Notes under the pieces: model-generated
What the model was told of the DNA's origin: nothing
The model's input: the letters and a program-made list of their open reading frames with translations, nothing else
Databases searched by the model: none
Position numbers and translations under genes: made by a program
In this document: positions 17,493 through 26,325 of the stretch, in pieces
Position numbering within the stretch: position 1 is the stretch's first letter
Layout: each line of letters starts with the position of its first letter
Source: Thermoflavimicrobium dichotomicum
Lineage (GTDB): Bacteria > Bacillota > Bacilli > Thermoactinomycetales > Thermoactinomycetaceae
NCBI RefSeq assembly: GCF_900114055.1
Contig: NZ_FORR01000004.1
Span: 62,001-126,000 of the forward strand
DNA length: 64,000 nucleotides
Reading direction: 5' to 3'

Positions 17493-18497
17493 TTATTTGG
17501 GTGGACATACTTTTATCGTTTTTATCGGTTTACCCCAAGCCAATGCTTCACGTTTGGATTCCATAAATACATCAATAATATTTCCTTTAATTCGACCACC
17601 CGTATCCAGCGCTTCACCCCAGCCATATCCAGGTACATAAATACGGGAATGCAAAGGAATCACTTTTGGATCCACAGCTATGGCTCCTCTTCGAACCGGT
17701 TCACCTGAATAAGTGATATTTTCTCCAGGATAGTAAGTATAAGCAGTCACTTCCGCCTTCATCTGACGGCAGCCTTTCTCATCTGCTGCAGTTTGCATGT
17801 CCGGTTTTATTTTTTTATTTATTCCGATTTTAACGACTTTATCTACCGCTTCCACTTTTTTCACTAACTTTTTGGTTACTACCGGTTTACCATTTTCAAC
17901 AATCGGTTGATTCTTTTTATATAATGTCGTCACCTGATAAACTTCTTTTCCTTCTTTTCCTTTGATTTTTACTTCCTCTTCCCCATAAGGTAGTGTTGGA
18001 TCTTTTATTTTTTTGATTTGATAAGGAATGGTTTTAACTTCTTTCTTTACTTTTTTCTCAGCCCGATCTAAATAAATAGTCATATTATTCTTTATTTTTT
18101 GATTCGCAGCTGGCCATACTTTATCATATTTGGTTAATTGGATCTGCTTTGTCTGCAGAAATTGATCCACCGTTGAAGCCGTAGTCTTAAACTTTCCTTT
18201 TACCTGACCATTTTCGATCATGGTTACCTCACAATGACATGTAAGAAGAACCTTCATTTCATCCTTTAACGATTGATTCCAAGGTACACTGGGTCTATAC
18301 TCACTTTTTAATTTTTTCAGATTGTATCCTTTGCTGGCCAACGCTTCTGACAGCGTTTCGTAATATCCACTGATTTGGATCTCTTCTGGCCGATCACTAA
18401 ACACTACCTTCACCTTTTTTTCCATGGCTAGAGCTACAGCCGTACCTCCCAATAAAGCGGCTGCTATGATCAGGCTTATGATTATTCGCCTGTTCAT
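17493..18497 (-). CDS. DUF348-G5-3D cell-wall protein (YabE-like), copy 2
   Basis: 334 residues with the same order as copy 1: N-terminal hydrophobic segment, DUF348 repeats, G5 domain (VYQVTTLYKKNQP) and 3D domain (VTAYTYYPGENITYSG, DPKVIPL, DTGGRIKG, IDVF). The two copies align along their whole length and look about half identical by eye, so they arose by tandem duplication. Copy 2 lacks the KEKDEDKD linker and has a different end. AGGGGGG lies six bases before ATG 18497, so the ATG at 18512 is rejected. A VanW gene lies just upstream in the same direction. Confidence 0.87.
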   Translation of the reverse strand: MNRRIIISLIIAAALLGGTAVALAMEKKVKVVFSDRPEEIQISGYYETLSEALASKGYNLKKLKSEYRPSVPWNQSLKDEMKVLLTCHCEVTMIENGQVKGKFKTTASTVDQFLQTKQIQLTKYDKVWPAANQKIKNNMTIYLDRAEKKVKKEVKTIPYQIKKIKDPTLPYGEEEVKIKGKEGKEVYQVTTLYKKNQPIVENGKPVVTKKLVKKVEAVDKVVKIGINKKIKPDMQTAADEKGCRQMKAEVTAYTYYPGENITYSGEPVRRGAIAVDPKVIPLHSRIYVPGYGWGEALDTGGRIKGNIIDVFMESKREALAWGKPIKTIKVCPPK

Positions 18498-18594
18498 CAC
18501 ATCCCCCCTCATCGATTTGTCGTTAGGAAGTAACGGCTGTTATTATAACAAAGTTTTTATATTAATTCTATGAAAAAGACAAAATAGATAAGAA

Positions 18595-19533
18595 TTACCA
18601 TATTATTTCCTTATTTTTCATTCCAAAACCGATTAATCTGGGGGGAAGTGGGACTTTTCTAGGCACATGAGTGATGGTTTTGGGACCATAAATTTGAATG
18701 GTAATTTTACCATGTCTCACCTTTGAAACGATTAGAACAGGCTCATTGAGCTGATTTTGAAAACGAAAGTCAGGGCCTCCCCATGATACAGTCGCATCTC
18801 GATTTTTGGGTACATAAGCTACTTCCTTACTGTGACTGACTTGCTCGATAATCTTCAACCCTGCCTGATCCACACTATTAAACAGCGTTGAGGATGTTTG
18901 ACAGATTCCTCCTCCTATTCCTTCACTATACTCCCCTTTTACAATAATCGTTGCTACTTGATAACCACGCTCAAGCGAACGTACTCCCACTACCTTGTTA
19001 AATGAAAAAATTTCACCTGGTAGAACAATATGATGGTCGATCGCTTTTGATGATAAATAAATGTTATGAGCTCGGTTTTTATTTTCTTCATCAAAAAAAG
19101 TACTATAGGATCCTAGCTTTTTTTCCTTTAATTTCTTCAGCTTCTCGGTGGTTAATAAAGGCTTCGTATAGATAACGGGTAATTTTAAACGCTTATTCAT
19201 ATATTCATGAATATGATCTAACCAATTTTCAATTTGTTTTCGGTCTACTTTTCTGCCTAACTGATGTGGAACAATTTGTTGATTGCGAAATGTAGCCGAT
19301 TTTGGTGGACGATTCACTTCTTTTTCTACGACCAAATAAAGCCAGCTACGAAATGCCTGGCGATCCAATGTTGTTGGGTCAATTCCATCAAATCCTACAT
19401 CACTTAACGAAAGAGTCCATTCCTGATCCTGAAAATGTAATGTGAAATAGGGTGAACCTGAAAAAGATGAAAACGATGACATGGGACTCATTTGCGTAAA
19501 AAGTAACACAGTAAGTAGAATCCGAACGAGCAT
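18595..19533 (-). CDS. VanW-family protein (YoaR-like)
   Basis: 312 residues with an N-terminal hydrophobic segment and the VanW core: LPGEIFSFNKVVG, then GYQVATIIVKGEYSEGIGGGICQTSSTLFN and an FRFQN segment near the C-terminus. The family is common next to G5-domain proteins in Gram-positives. Its role is thought to be in the cell wall, but its biochemistry is not established. It lies about 100 bases upstream of 3D-domain copy 2 in the same direction, so the three genes are likely to act together. Confidence 0.82.
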   Translation of the reverse strand: MLVRILLTVLLFTQMSPMSSFSSFSGSPYFTLHFQDQEWTLSLSDVGFDGIDPTTLDRQAFRSWLYLVVEKEVNRPPKSATFRNQQIVPHQLGRKVDRKQIENWLDHIHEYMNKRLKLPVIYTKPLLTTEKLKKLKEKKLGSYSTFFDEENKNRAHNIYLSSKAIDHHIVLPGEIFSFNKVVGVRSLERGYQVATIIVKGEYSEGIGGGICQTSSTLFNSVDQAGLKIIEQVSHSKEVAYVPKNRDATVSWGGPDFRFQNQLNEPVLIVSKVRHGKITIQIYGPKTITHVPRKVPLPPRLIGFGMKNKEIIW

Positions 19534-19742
19534 TTACATCACTTCCTTCTCCAATAGTTTGCATCAAAGAAGGAAGGGTTAAACCAACAATGAGGATATA
19601 AATTGAATTTATACTCCAGTTTGTTGACAAAATCTTCTTTTTAAGGCTTGGGCTCTTTTTCGTTTCAATTTTGATCCTGCAAGCAAAAGCCATTCAGTTA
19701 AAAATGGAACCCCAAACAGATATAAATGATTTTATACCCTAT

Positions 19743-19847
19743 TATGTGAAATGATAAACTTTTCAACGGCTTATTTCACTGAAATTGTGAACTTTATTCG
19801 ACAAAGTTTGTGAAATGATATTCAATTTCACTCCTGTTGTATATGAT
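19743..19847 (+). promoter_or_regulatory. cydA control region with three Rex-like operators
   Basis: Three near-palindromic TGTGAA repeats precede cydA: TATGTGAAATGATAAACTTT at 19743, ATTGTGAACTTTATTCGACA at 19784 (TTGTGAA-N5-TTCGACAA), and TTTGTGAAATGATATTCAAT at 19807. They fit the Rex consensus TTGTGAA(N4)TTCACAA. In B. subtilis, Rex represses cyd through multiple sites when NADH is low. A -10-like TATGAT lies at 19842-19847. The remainder of 19534-19887 holds no gene. Confidence 0.6.
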
Positions 19848-19887
19848 ACAGGTGAAAGGAAAAAAAGATTAAGGGAGGCCGAAATAT

Positions 19888-21231
19888 ATGGATTCGGTCA
19901 TGTGGAGTCGGCTGCTTACTGCCGAAACATTAGGATTTCATATAATTTGGGCCACAATCGGGGTAGGTGTCCCTGTTTTTATCTCACTCGCTGAAGGGTG
20001 GGGGATTTATAAAAAAGATCCACATTATATACTGATGGCGAAAAGGTGGACACGCGGCTTCGTCATCACTGTCGCTGTAGGAGTCGTTACAGGAACATGT
20101 ATTGGCTTAATGCTTTCGATGCTTTGGCCTCAATTTATGAAATTGGTCGGCAACGTCATTAGCTTGCCTCTCTTTTTAGAAACATTTGCTTTCTTCTTTG
20201 AAGCTATCTTTTTAGGCATTTATTTATATACCTGGGATCGTTTCAAAAATCCGGTTTATCACTGGCTGACCTCGATCCCTGTCATTCTCGGTTCAACACT
20301 ATCGGCTGTATTTATCACAACCGTCAACGCATTTATGAATACACCAGCAGGTGTAAAATATAACCCCGTAACAGGAAAAATCTCGGATATCGACCCGATT
20401 GCTGCCATGTTTAACCCTTCCACTCCTAGCCAAGTCGCTCATGTCGTTTCGTCTGCTTACCTGACATGCGGCTTTCTGCTTGGAGGGATCGCTGCTTATC
20501 ATTTATTGAAAAACCGAAATCATGACTATTACAAAAAAGCTTTACGCCTAACCATGTCTGTCGGTTTTATCTTGGCCATTTTGACCTTGGTCGCTGGTGA
20601 TATTTCAGGAAAGTTTCTTGCGAAACACCAACCGGCCAAATTGGCGGCGGCCGAGTGGCACTTTGAAACACAAACGAAAGCGCCTTTGATATTTGGTGGA
20701 GTATTGGATGAAGAAACACTGGAAGTAAAATACGGGATCAGGATCCCTTATGCACTTAGCATTCTCGCTCACAATACACCCCATGGCAAAGTGATAGGCC
20801 TAAATGATATTCCGAAGGATCAATGGCCACCTCTATATATTCACTATCTATTTGACATGATGGTCGCTATTGGCTTTTATCTGATTATTGTTTCGGGCTT
20901 GTTTGTCTGGAACTGGATTCGCAAACGTGGAAACGAATGGAACAAGTGGATCCTTCGAGCCATTGTTTTGGGAGCACCACTCTCTTTTGTGGCGATTGAA
21001 ACAGGTTGGATTTATGCAGAAGTGGGCAGACAGCCATGGATTATTACCGGGATGATGCGAGTAAAAGATGCAGCAACAACTGCCCAGCATGTGGATACAA
21101 TGTTTGTGTTGTTTACGACCTTGTATATCGCTTTAACGCTCATTTCCATAGCGGTACTCATTCGCCTGTTCCGTAACAAAACGCCAGAAAACGAATTACA
21201 TCATATGCAGTTCCCAGTCAGGGAGGGATGA
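19888..21231 (+). CDS. cydA: Cytochrome bd oxidase subunit I
   Basis: 447 residues with about nine membrane segments. H18 in the first helix (GFHIIW) is a conserved heme ligand, and GWIYAEVGRQPW is the family signature. The Q-loop is short, as in Gram-positive bd oxidases. With CydB it oxidises quinol and reduces oxygen to water at the membrane. AGGGAGG lies a few bases before the ATG. cydB starts three bases after the stop. No cydCD heme-export genes follow here. Confidence 0.96.
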   Translation: MDSVMWSRLLTAETLGFHIIWATIGVGVPVFISLAEGWGIYKKDPHYILMAKRWTRGFVITVAVGVVTGTCIGLMLSMLWPQFMKLVGNVISLPLFLETFAFFFEAIFLGIYLYTWDRFKNPVYHWLTSIPVILGSTLSAVFITTVNAFMNTPAGVKYNPVTGKISDIDPIAAMFNPSTPSQVAHVVSSAYLTCGFLLGGIAAYHLLKNRNHDYYKKALRLTMSVGFILAILTLVAGDISGKFLAKHQPAKLAAAEWHFETQTKAPLIFGGVLDEETLEVKYGIRIPYALSILAHNTPHGKVIGLNDIPKDQWPPLYIHYLFDMMVAIGFYLIIVSGLFVWNWIRKRGNEWNKWILRAIVLGAPLSFVAIETGWIYAEVGRQPWIITGMMRVKDAATTAQHVDTMFVLFTTLYIALTLISIAVLIRLFRNKTPENELHHMQFPVREG

Positions 21232-21234
21232 CCC

Positions 21235-22251
21235 ATGTCGCTAGAACTCATTGGGATTACTGTACTTTGGACGTTTTTATTCGGGTACTTGATTATTGCT
21301 TCCATCGATTTTGGAGCCGGTTTCTTTAGTTACTACAGCATGCTGACCCAAAAAGAGCATATTATCAATCAAATCATAGATCGATATCTCTCGCCTGTCT
21401 GGGAAGTGACCAACGTCTTTCTCGTCTTTTTCTTTGTGGGGCTTGTCGGATTTTTTCCGGATACAGCGTATTATTATGGTACAGCGCTGTTAATACCAGG
21501 TGGAGTTGCTTTACTGCTCCTCTCCATTCGTGGTTCTTTTTACGCATTCGCCAATTATGGAGCGCGAAAAAGCCGTATCTATATGTTTTTGTATGGATTG
21601 ACAGGCCTATTCATTCCAGCCTCGTTATCAACCGTTTTAACCATATCGGAAGGCGGTTTTATTGAAAAGACAAATCAAGGTATTCATTTTCATGCCGACC
21701 GCTTGTTTACCAGTCCTTATTCCTGGTCCGTCGTTTTTCTTGCTCTCGTTAGCGTATTATATATTAGTGCAAGTTTTCTAACGTATTATGCAGATAAAGC
21801 ACAAGATACAAAAGCTCGTGAATTACTAAGAACGTACGCCCTATGGTGGAGCGGGCCAACCATTTTGGCAAGTTTGCTTGTTTTTTGGGGGATTTCCAGG
21901 CATAATCCTGCTCACTTTCATTCTATGTTAAATATCTCGTGGATGTTTGTCGCTTCTTTCCTCTGTTTTCTTGTTGCGGTGTTCTTGATGTGGAAAAAAA
22001 GAGCCTTTGGAGTCGCTTTTATCTTTGTGATGTTCCAATTTGCCTTTGCGTTCTATGGTTATGGATATGCCCATTTACCCTATCTCCTTTACCCATATGT
22101 CACGATCCAAAGTGCATTAACGAATTCCACGATGGGTTGGGCACTTGTGATTGCTTTTATTGCTGGTCTGTTATTGCTTATTCCATCCCTTTACTTGCTG
22201 ATGCGTTTGTTCCTGTTCAATGCAAAATATGTTCGCGGGCAAAGTAAATAG
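21235..22251 (+). CDS. cydB: Cytochrome bd oxidase subunit II
   Basis: 338 residues, about eight to nine membrane segments, with the CydB N-terminal pattern DFGAGFFSYY and WEVTNVFLVFFFVG. It is the structural partner of CydA. GGAGGG before its ATG lies inside the end of cydA, so the two are co-translated. A strong terminator follows. Confidence 0.94.
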   Translation: MSLELIGITVLWTFLFGYLIIASIDFGAGFFSYYSMLTQKEHIINQIIDRYLSPVWEVTNVFLVFFFVGLVGFFPDTAYYYGTALLIPGGVALLLLSIRGSFYAFANYGARKSRIYMFLYGLTGLFIPASLSTVLTISEGGFIEKTNQGIHFHADRLFTSPYSWSVVFLALVSVLYISASFLTYYADKAQDTKARELLRTYALWWSGPTILASLLVFWGISRHNPAHFHSMLNISWMFVASFLCFLVAVFLMWKKRAFGVAFIFVMFQFAFAFYGYGYAHLPYLLYPYVTIQSALTNSTMGWALVIAFIAGLLLLIPSLYLLMRLFLFNAKYVRGQSK

Positions 22252-22294
22252 AAATCGGTACTCTGTCTCACAGGAAGATTACAAAACCAAACTA

Positions 22295-22335
22295 AAATGG
22301 GCTGACTCAAAAGAATAAGAGTCAGCCCATTTTCC
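22295..22335. terminator. Bidirectional terminator after cydB
   Basis: A 15-bp perfect stem AAAATGGGCTGACTC/GAGTCAGCCCATTTT with a 10-base loop. Confidence 0.9.
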
Positions 22336-22362
22336 ATTCAGTTAACCCTATAAGAGGGATGA

Positions 22363-22517
22363 AAATATAAAGCGGAGGGATGGGTTCCTTACGAAGTGAC
22401 TGTGATGGTACAGAAGTCGTCACGGAGGAAGGAACCCATTCGAAGCGCGGAAGAAACGTATCCATATTTTCAGGATAGTCTTCACTACTCTGAATCAAGA
22501 GTAGCTCTTTTGTTAAT
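22363..22517 (+). ncRNA. Candidate two-copy structured small RNA, copy 1
   Basis: The segment starts AAAGCGGAGGGATGGG and contains a long hairpin (ATGGGTTCCTT/AAGGAACCCAT, with an inner GTGAC/GTCAC arm). It continues with GAAGCGC and a TATCC/GGATA hairpin. It ends in a terminator stem CTACTCT/AGAGTAG followed by CTCTTTTGTT. The minus strand at 53628-53769 carries the same architecture with high identity in the first 90 nt. The terminator has a different sequence at the same place, which argues for a conserved transcript. It sits between convergent cydB and a C26 peptidase gene. A 32-codon frame (MGSLRSDCDGTEVV...) is also possible, but its frame is not kept in copy 2. Confidence 0.6.
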
Positions 22518-22587
22518 CTTGTATAACATGGTTCCTTATTCATTGTCGCCTTCATTAAAATATGCAAAAATTGCGTATCTAAAAAAA

Positions 22588-23301
22588 CTATGCATAGCTT
22601 TTCTTCATACATGCTTCCACCAAAGCCAAAAATAATTTTTTCGCAAAAGGATCTGTTTCAACCATACATTCAGGATGCCACTGTACACCCAAAACAAAAG
22701 AATCCTCTGTACTTTCAATCGCCTCGATCACTCCATCCAATGCTTTTGCAGATGAAACCAAATTTTTTCCTGGATTGCGCACAGCCTGATGATGGAAACT
22801 ATTGACACGCAAAGTTGTTTTCCCTAAAATGCGGGCCAATAGCGATTTCTCGTCCACTTGAATCGAATGGGTAGGATAAGAGCGTGGCGCTTCTTGTTGA
22901 TGCTTGATAAGCAATTCTTTTTGCGAATGAAGATCCTGGTACAAATCTCCTCCCAATGCAACATTTAGCACTTGGCATCCTCGACAAATGGCCAACAATG
23001 GTTTTTTTAACGCCAGGCTTAACCGAACCAGTTCCAGTTCCGACTGATCCCGGTCTGGATCAATTTCACCCAAGCCCACATGTGGCTCTTCACCAAAAAA
23101 CGACGGATCCATATCTCCGCCTCCAGATAAAATAAGCCCATCCACTTGATGCATCACTTTTTCCAGTTGCCTGCTCTCTAACAAATGGGGAATAAGAATG
23201 GGGACACCTCCGGCTTTGATAACAGCATCTGTATAGTAACGACTCAGACAAAACCGACTTTCCTGGTCGAAAGAGAGAGTTATGCCAATAAGAGGAACCA
23301 T
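22588..23301 (-). CDS. Class I glutamine amidotransferase-like hydrolase (peptidase C26, PuuD-like)
   Basis: 237 residues. The catalytic triad is visible: Cys in LAICRGCQVLNV, and His and Glu in GVQWHPE. GLILSGGGDMDP forms the oxyanion strand typical of gamma-glutamyl-gamma-aminobutyrate hydrolases. It probably cleaves a gamma-glutamyl amide in polyamine or gamma-glutamyl compound breakdown. No other polyamine genes are nearby, so the substrate is open. Confidence 0.85.
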   Translation of the reverse strand: MVPLIGITLSFDQESRFCLSRYYTDAVIKAGGVPILIPHLLESRQLEKVMHQVDGLILSGGGDMDPSFFGEEPHVGLGEIDPDRDQSELELVRLSLALKKPLLAICRGCQVLNVALGGDLYQDLHSQKELLIKHQQEAPRSYPTHSIQVDEKSLLARILGKTTLRVNSFHHQAVRNPGKNLVSSAKALDGVIEAIESTEDSFVLGVQWHPECMVETDPFAKKLFLALVEACMKKSYA

Positions 23302-23347
23302 GTCATGTCACCTTCGATTCGCTTTTTTCCCAACATATTCATTCAAC

Positions 23348-23392
23348 AAAAAAAGCGATACCTAGCTCAGCCGAGCTCATGTACCGCTTCCT
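23348..23392 (-). terminator. Terminator after DUF378 gene
   Basis: Imperfect long stem AAGCGGTA/GTATCGCTT with inner GAGCTC/GAGCT pairing, then TTTTTTTG on the minus strand. Confidence 0.75.
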
Positions 23393-23398
23393 CTCAAT

Positions 23399-23623
23399 TT
23401 ATTTTTCAGATCCAGTTTTGGCTGGAACCCGCTCACCAAAGAAAAATTTAATCGCATAGAACCCAGCGATTCCAATCAATGAATAGACTAGGCGAGAAAG
23501 TGGAGAAGATGATCGAACCACATCTCCACCAAAAATGGCAGCAACCAGATCCCATTGGAATAAACCAACAAGCAACCAGTTAATGGCACCAATAATAACC
23601 AAAGATAATGCAAATCGCTCCAT
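23399..23623 (-). CDS. DUF378 small membrane protein (YuzA-like)
   Basis: 74 residues. FALSLVIIGAINWLLVGLFQWDLV and the second hydrophobic segment LSRLVYSLIGIAGFYAI are diagnostic of DUF378. It has two membrane helices and no known function. GGAGG lies seven bases before ATG 23623, so an ATG at 23644 is rejected. Confidence 0.85.
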   Translation of the reverse strand: MERFALSLVIIGAINWLLVGLFQWDLVAAIFGGDVVRSSSPLSRLVYSLIGIAGFYAIKFFFGERVPAKTGSEK

Positions 23624-23757
23624 GATTGTTCCTCCTTCCAGCAAGGATCAATCATAGTATGTGAGCACAGCATCTGCATTATCCATTGGTTATATTCAGC
23701 TTCTTTGCGTGTCGCGATTATTTCATCTCATTTTTACAGTTTCTTTGGGCGATAATC

Positions 23758-24864
23758 TCAGGGGTTTACCGTTTTTTTTCCGGCAATTGTTCCATATCTT
23801 TTATATTCTTCTGCGAGTTTGTCAATCTCTTTTTTCAGTTCTTGTACCATCTCTTTTTCCGGGATTTTACGAACAATATCTCCATGCCTAAATAACAAGC
23901 CTTCCCCACGTGCACCTGCAATACCGATATCTGCTTCTTTGGCTTCACCTGGACCATTCACTGCACAACCAAGTACAGATACTTTAATGGGTGCTTGAAT
24001 TTTGGAGATATATTCTTCCACTTCATTGGCAATACTAATTAAGTCAATTTCAATCCGCCCACAAGTTGGACATGAAATCAGAGTAGCCGCATTCGCTGCT
24101 AATCCAAAGGCTTTGAGAAGCTCACGGGCTACTTTTACCTCTTCAACGGGATCCGCACTCAAGGAGATGCGAATCGTTGAGCCAATTCCCATCGCCAAAA
24201 GTGCACCAAGTCCTGCAGCACTCTTAACCGTTCCGGAAAACAACGTTCCAGATTCGGTAATCCCCAAATGTAGAGGATAATTAAATGTTTCTGCAGCTTT
24301 GCGATAAGCTTCAATCGCCAGACGCACATCAGATGCCTTGAGTGAAACGACAATATCATGGAAGTCCAATTCTTCCAAAATGCCAATATGGTACAAAGCA
24401 CTTTCTACCATACCCTCTGCGGTTGGGTAACCATACTTCTCTAAGATCCGCTTTTCCAAGGAACCAGCATTGACTCCAATACGTATTGGAATTCCACGTT
24501 CTTTCGCCGCTTTGACGACAGCTTCCACTTTTTCTCTTTTACCTATGTTTCCAGGGTTAATTCGGATTTTATCAATACCACCCTCAATTGCTTTCAACGC
24601 CAAGCGATAATCAAAGTGAATATCCGCTACCAATGGAATGGAAATTTCTTTTTTGATTTCCGGAATCGCTTCTGCTGCTCGCATATCTGGACACGCTACA
24701 CGGACAATCTGGCACCCGGCTTCAGTCAAACGGTGAATCTCCTCAACGGTTGCTTTTACATCATGGGTTTTGGTTGTAGTCATACTTTGAATAACCACTT
24801 GATCATTTCCACCAATTTGTACATTTCCCACCATGACAGGTCTTGTTTGTGTACGATGATACAT
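23758..24864 (-). CDS. ispG: 4-hydroxy-3-methylbut-2-enyl diphosphate synthase
   Basis: 368 residues, the normal length for GcpE/IspG. [4Fe-4S] ligands C265, C268 (CPTCGR) and C300, with E307 (CAVNGPGEA), are present. It reduces the cyclic diphosphate MEcPP to HMBPP in the MEP isoprenoid pathway. The N-terminal TIM-barrel part starts with [13 protein letters not shown]. It is a single gene. Confidence 0.97.
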   Translation of the reverse strand: MYHRTQTRPVMVGNVQIGGNDQVVIQSMTTTKTHDVKATVEEIHRLTEAGCQIVRVACPDMRAAEAIPEIKKEISIPLVADIHFDYRLALKAIEGGIDKIRINPGNIGKREKVEAVVKAAKERGIPIRIGVNAGSLEKRILEKYGYPTAEGMVESALYHIGILEELDFHDIVVSLKASDVRLAIEAYRKAAETFNYPLHLGITESGTLFSGTVKSAAGLGALLAMGIGSTIRISLSADPVEEVKVARELLKAFGLAANAATLISCPTCGRIEIDLISIANEVEEYISKIQAPIKVSVLGCAVNGPGEAKEADIGIAGARGEGLLFRHGDIVRKIPEKEMVQELKKEIDKLAEEYKRYGTIAGKKTVNP

Positions 24865-24965
24865 GAAGCAATCGCCCCTTCAATCATTGCATCCTATATA
24901 TCATGCATTCATTCTCAAATGATAAAATGAACTGATTACGCCCTACAGTATAACATATCTATGCA

Positions 24966-24991
24966 AACAAAAAAGGAGCGATCTGCTCCAT
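24966..24991 (-). terminator. Terminator of the comG operon
   Basis: GGAGC/GCTCC stem with TTTTTTG on the minus strand just after the last small gene. Confidence 0.7.
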
Positions 24992-25153
24992 TTAAGAAAT
25001 TTCACTTTTTGTTTCTTTATGGATATAAGCAATCACAGCTGTATGACCTTGCACCAATTGGTTCAGTTCCTGTTCAAACTTGGTGATTTTATCCAGAATG
25101 TTTGGGTATTGCTGTACATCCAGCAATTGAAAGGGGCGCCTTTGCTGTTCCAT
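24992..25153 (-). CDS. Small hypothetical protein at the end of the comG operon (53 aa)
   Basis: 53 codons beginning MEQQRRPFQLLDV, with GAGGTGG seven bases upstream. It has no membrane segment; the middle is likely helical (KITKFEQELNQLV) and it ends in KETKSEIS. It starts three bases after the yqzE stop, so it is probably the ninth gene of the competence operon. I do not recognise the family. The longer frame from 25330 lacks a ribosome site. Confidence 0.6.
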   Translation of the reverse strand: MEQQRRPFQLLDVQQYPNILDKITKFEQELNQLVQGHTAVIAYIHKETKSEIS

Positions 25154-25155
25154 TT

Positions 25156-25344
25156 TTATCCACCTCGAATGCGTGAGCGTTGTTTTGTTACATACATCTT
25201 GATCGAAAACGGAATAAGTCCAAACCAGCGAACAGACCAAAGTTCTTTTTGTGATTGTTTTGTTTCCTTTCGCTCCTGTTTGGGTGTCTCCATATACCAA
25301 ATCATTCTTCCTAACAAATAGCTGATCCATTCTTTAAAGGACAT
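25156..25344 (-). CDS. yqzE: YqzE-family protein
   Basis: 62 residues. The pattern SYLLGRMIWYMETPKQERK followed by RWFGLIPFSIKMYV and a basic tail matches YqzE, which follows comGG in B. subtilis. GAGGTGGG lies five bases upstream of ATG 25344. It probably has one membrane-associated helix; its function is unknown. Confidence 0.78.
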   Translation of the reverse strand: MSFKEWISYLLGRMIWYMETPKQERKETKQSQKELWSVRWFGLIPFSIKMYVTKQRSRIRGG

Positions 25345-25424
25345 CCTTACCCACCTCATCCTGTAGGATGCCCGATTGAATGAGAAGATAAACCACTGAT
25401 AATGATATGCTTTTTCATGCCACC

Positions 25425-25826
25425 TTACCGAACCCATCGTAAAATTTCCAGTGTATTCTCATCCAGATAAACAGTAATGGTTTGTGATACACCATAACGG
25501 GCAAAAGCAGTGGCACTGATTTGCCATTGGTTCAACTGGTTTACCCGCTTCACCTGGGTAAGGACGCGAATCCTGTCAATCTCTCTCTCTTCCATGTGTA
25601 TATCATTGTTTTTTTTAGACAAACGTAACTGTCTCCATGCGATTCCACTTTCTGCAGCATACTGGGCTCTTACTGCTTCGACATACAAACGATGGGCTTG
25701 CTGACTGCGAACAATTTGCCCAATCATGGCCGTAAATAGCACAAACAACAGAAAAGAAATGGCCAAAACCGTAGGAAGCGCGATCCCCCGTTCAGTTTCT
25801 TGCACCGCTAACCCGGCTCCTTCCAT
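25425..25826 (-). CDS. comGG: Competence minor pseudopilin ComGG
   Basis: 133 residues with an N-terminal membrane helix (GIALPTVLAISFLLFVLFTAM) and an alpha-helical stalk. It lacks the classical G-F-T-L-x-E processing site, as ComGG of B. subtilis also does. It is a minor component of the competence pseudopilus. It overlaps comGF by 35 bases. Confidence 0.85.
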   Translation of the reverse strand: MEGAGLAVQETERGIALPTVLAISFLLFVLFTAMIGQIVRSQQAHRLYVEAVRAQYAAESGIAWRQLRLSKKNNDIHMEEREIDRIRVLTQVKRVNQLNQWQISATAFARYGVSQTITVYLDENTLEILRWVR

Positions 25827-26325
25827 GAATATATATCTTCATCTCCAAATCGGCCGACCAGCTTTGCAGCCCTACATCCAGAAGAACACCCGATTTATCA
25901 GGAATAAACAAGATTAAATAGACATGCTGTAACAATATCATCGTACCTTTAAAATGTTTTTCATTCGCTTTTTTAACTCGGCGAATCACTTGCCTGTTCT
26001 TCTGCTCATAACGAATCGTTTCTCCACTCGGAAGCTCAAATAAAAGAGCTCCGTTTTCGGTACGAAAATGAGCTCCCTGTTTTACTTCGTTTTGTACATA
26101 CGAAAGAAAAGCACGATATTCCATCAGCAAGCGATCCTTTTCGAGCAACTTTCTGATTTCCTGTTCCCATGTTTGTGCACACAAAAAGAGAGCCGGAAAA
26201 AGCAGGAGGAGGATCGACAATGCGATGGTCAGTTCAATATAGGTAAATCCCCGTTCGTTTTTAAAGGAATAAACCGATGTGTTCGTAGACGGATTTTCCT
26301 GACTTGACCGGATTGTTTTTTCCAT
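25792..26325 (-). CDS. comGF: Competence minor pseudopilin ComGF
   Basis: 177 residues. RGFTYIELTIALSILLLLFP (about 26-45) is a type IV prepilin-like cleavage site and helix. The C-terminal part is beta-rich, with FELPSGETIRYE. GGAGG lies four bases before ATG 26325, so the ATG at 26349 is rejected. It overlaps comGE by about 100 bases in another frame, a long overlap for this operon. Confidence 0.85.
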   Translation of the reverse strand: MEKTIRSSQENPSTNTSVYSFKNERGFTYIELTIALSILLLLFPALFLCAQTWEQEIRKLLEKDRLLMEYRAFLSYVQNEVKQGAHFRTENGALLFELPSGETIRYEQKNRQVIRRVKKANEKHFKGTMILLQHVYLILFIPDKSGVLLDVGLQSWSADLEMKIYIHGRSRVSGARN

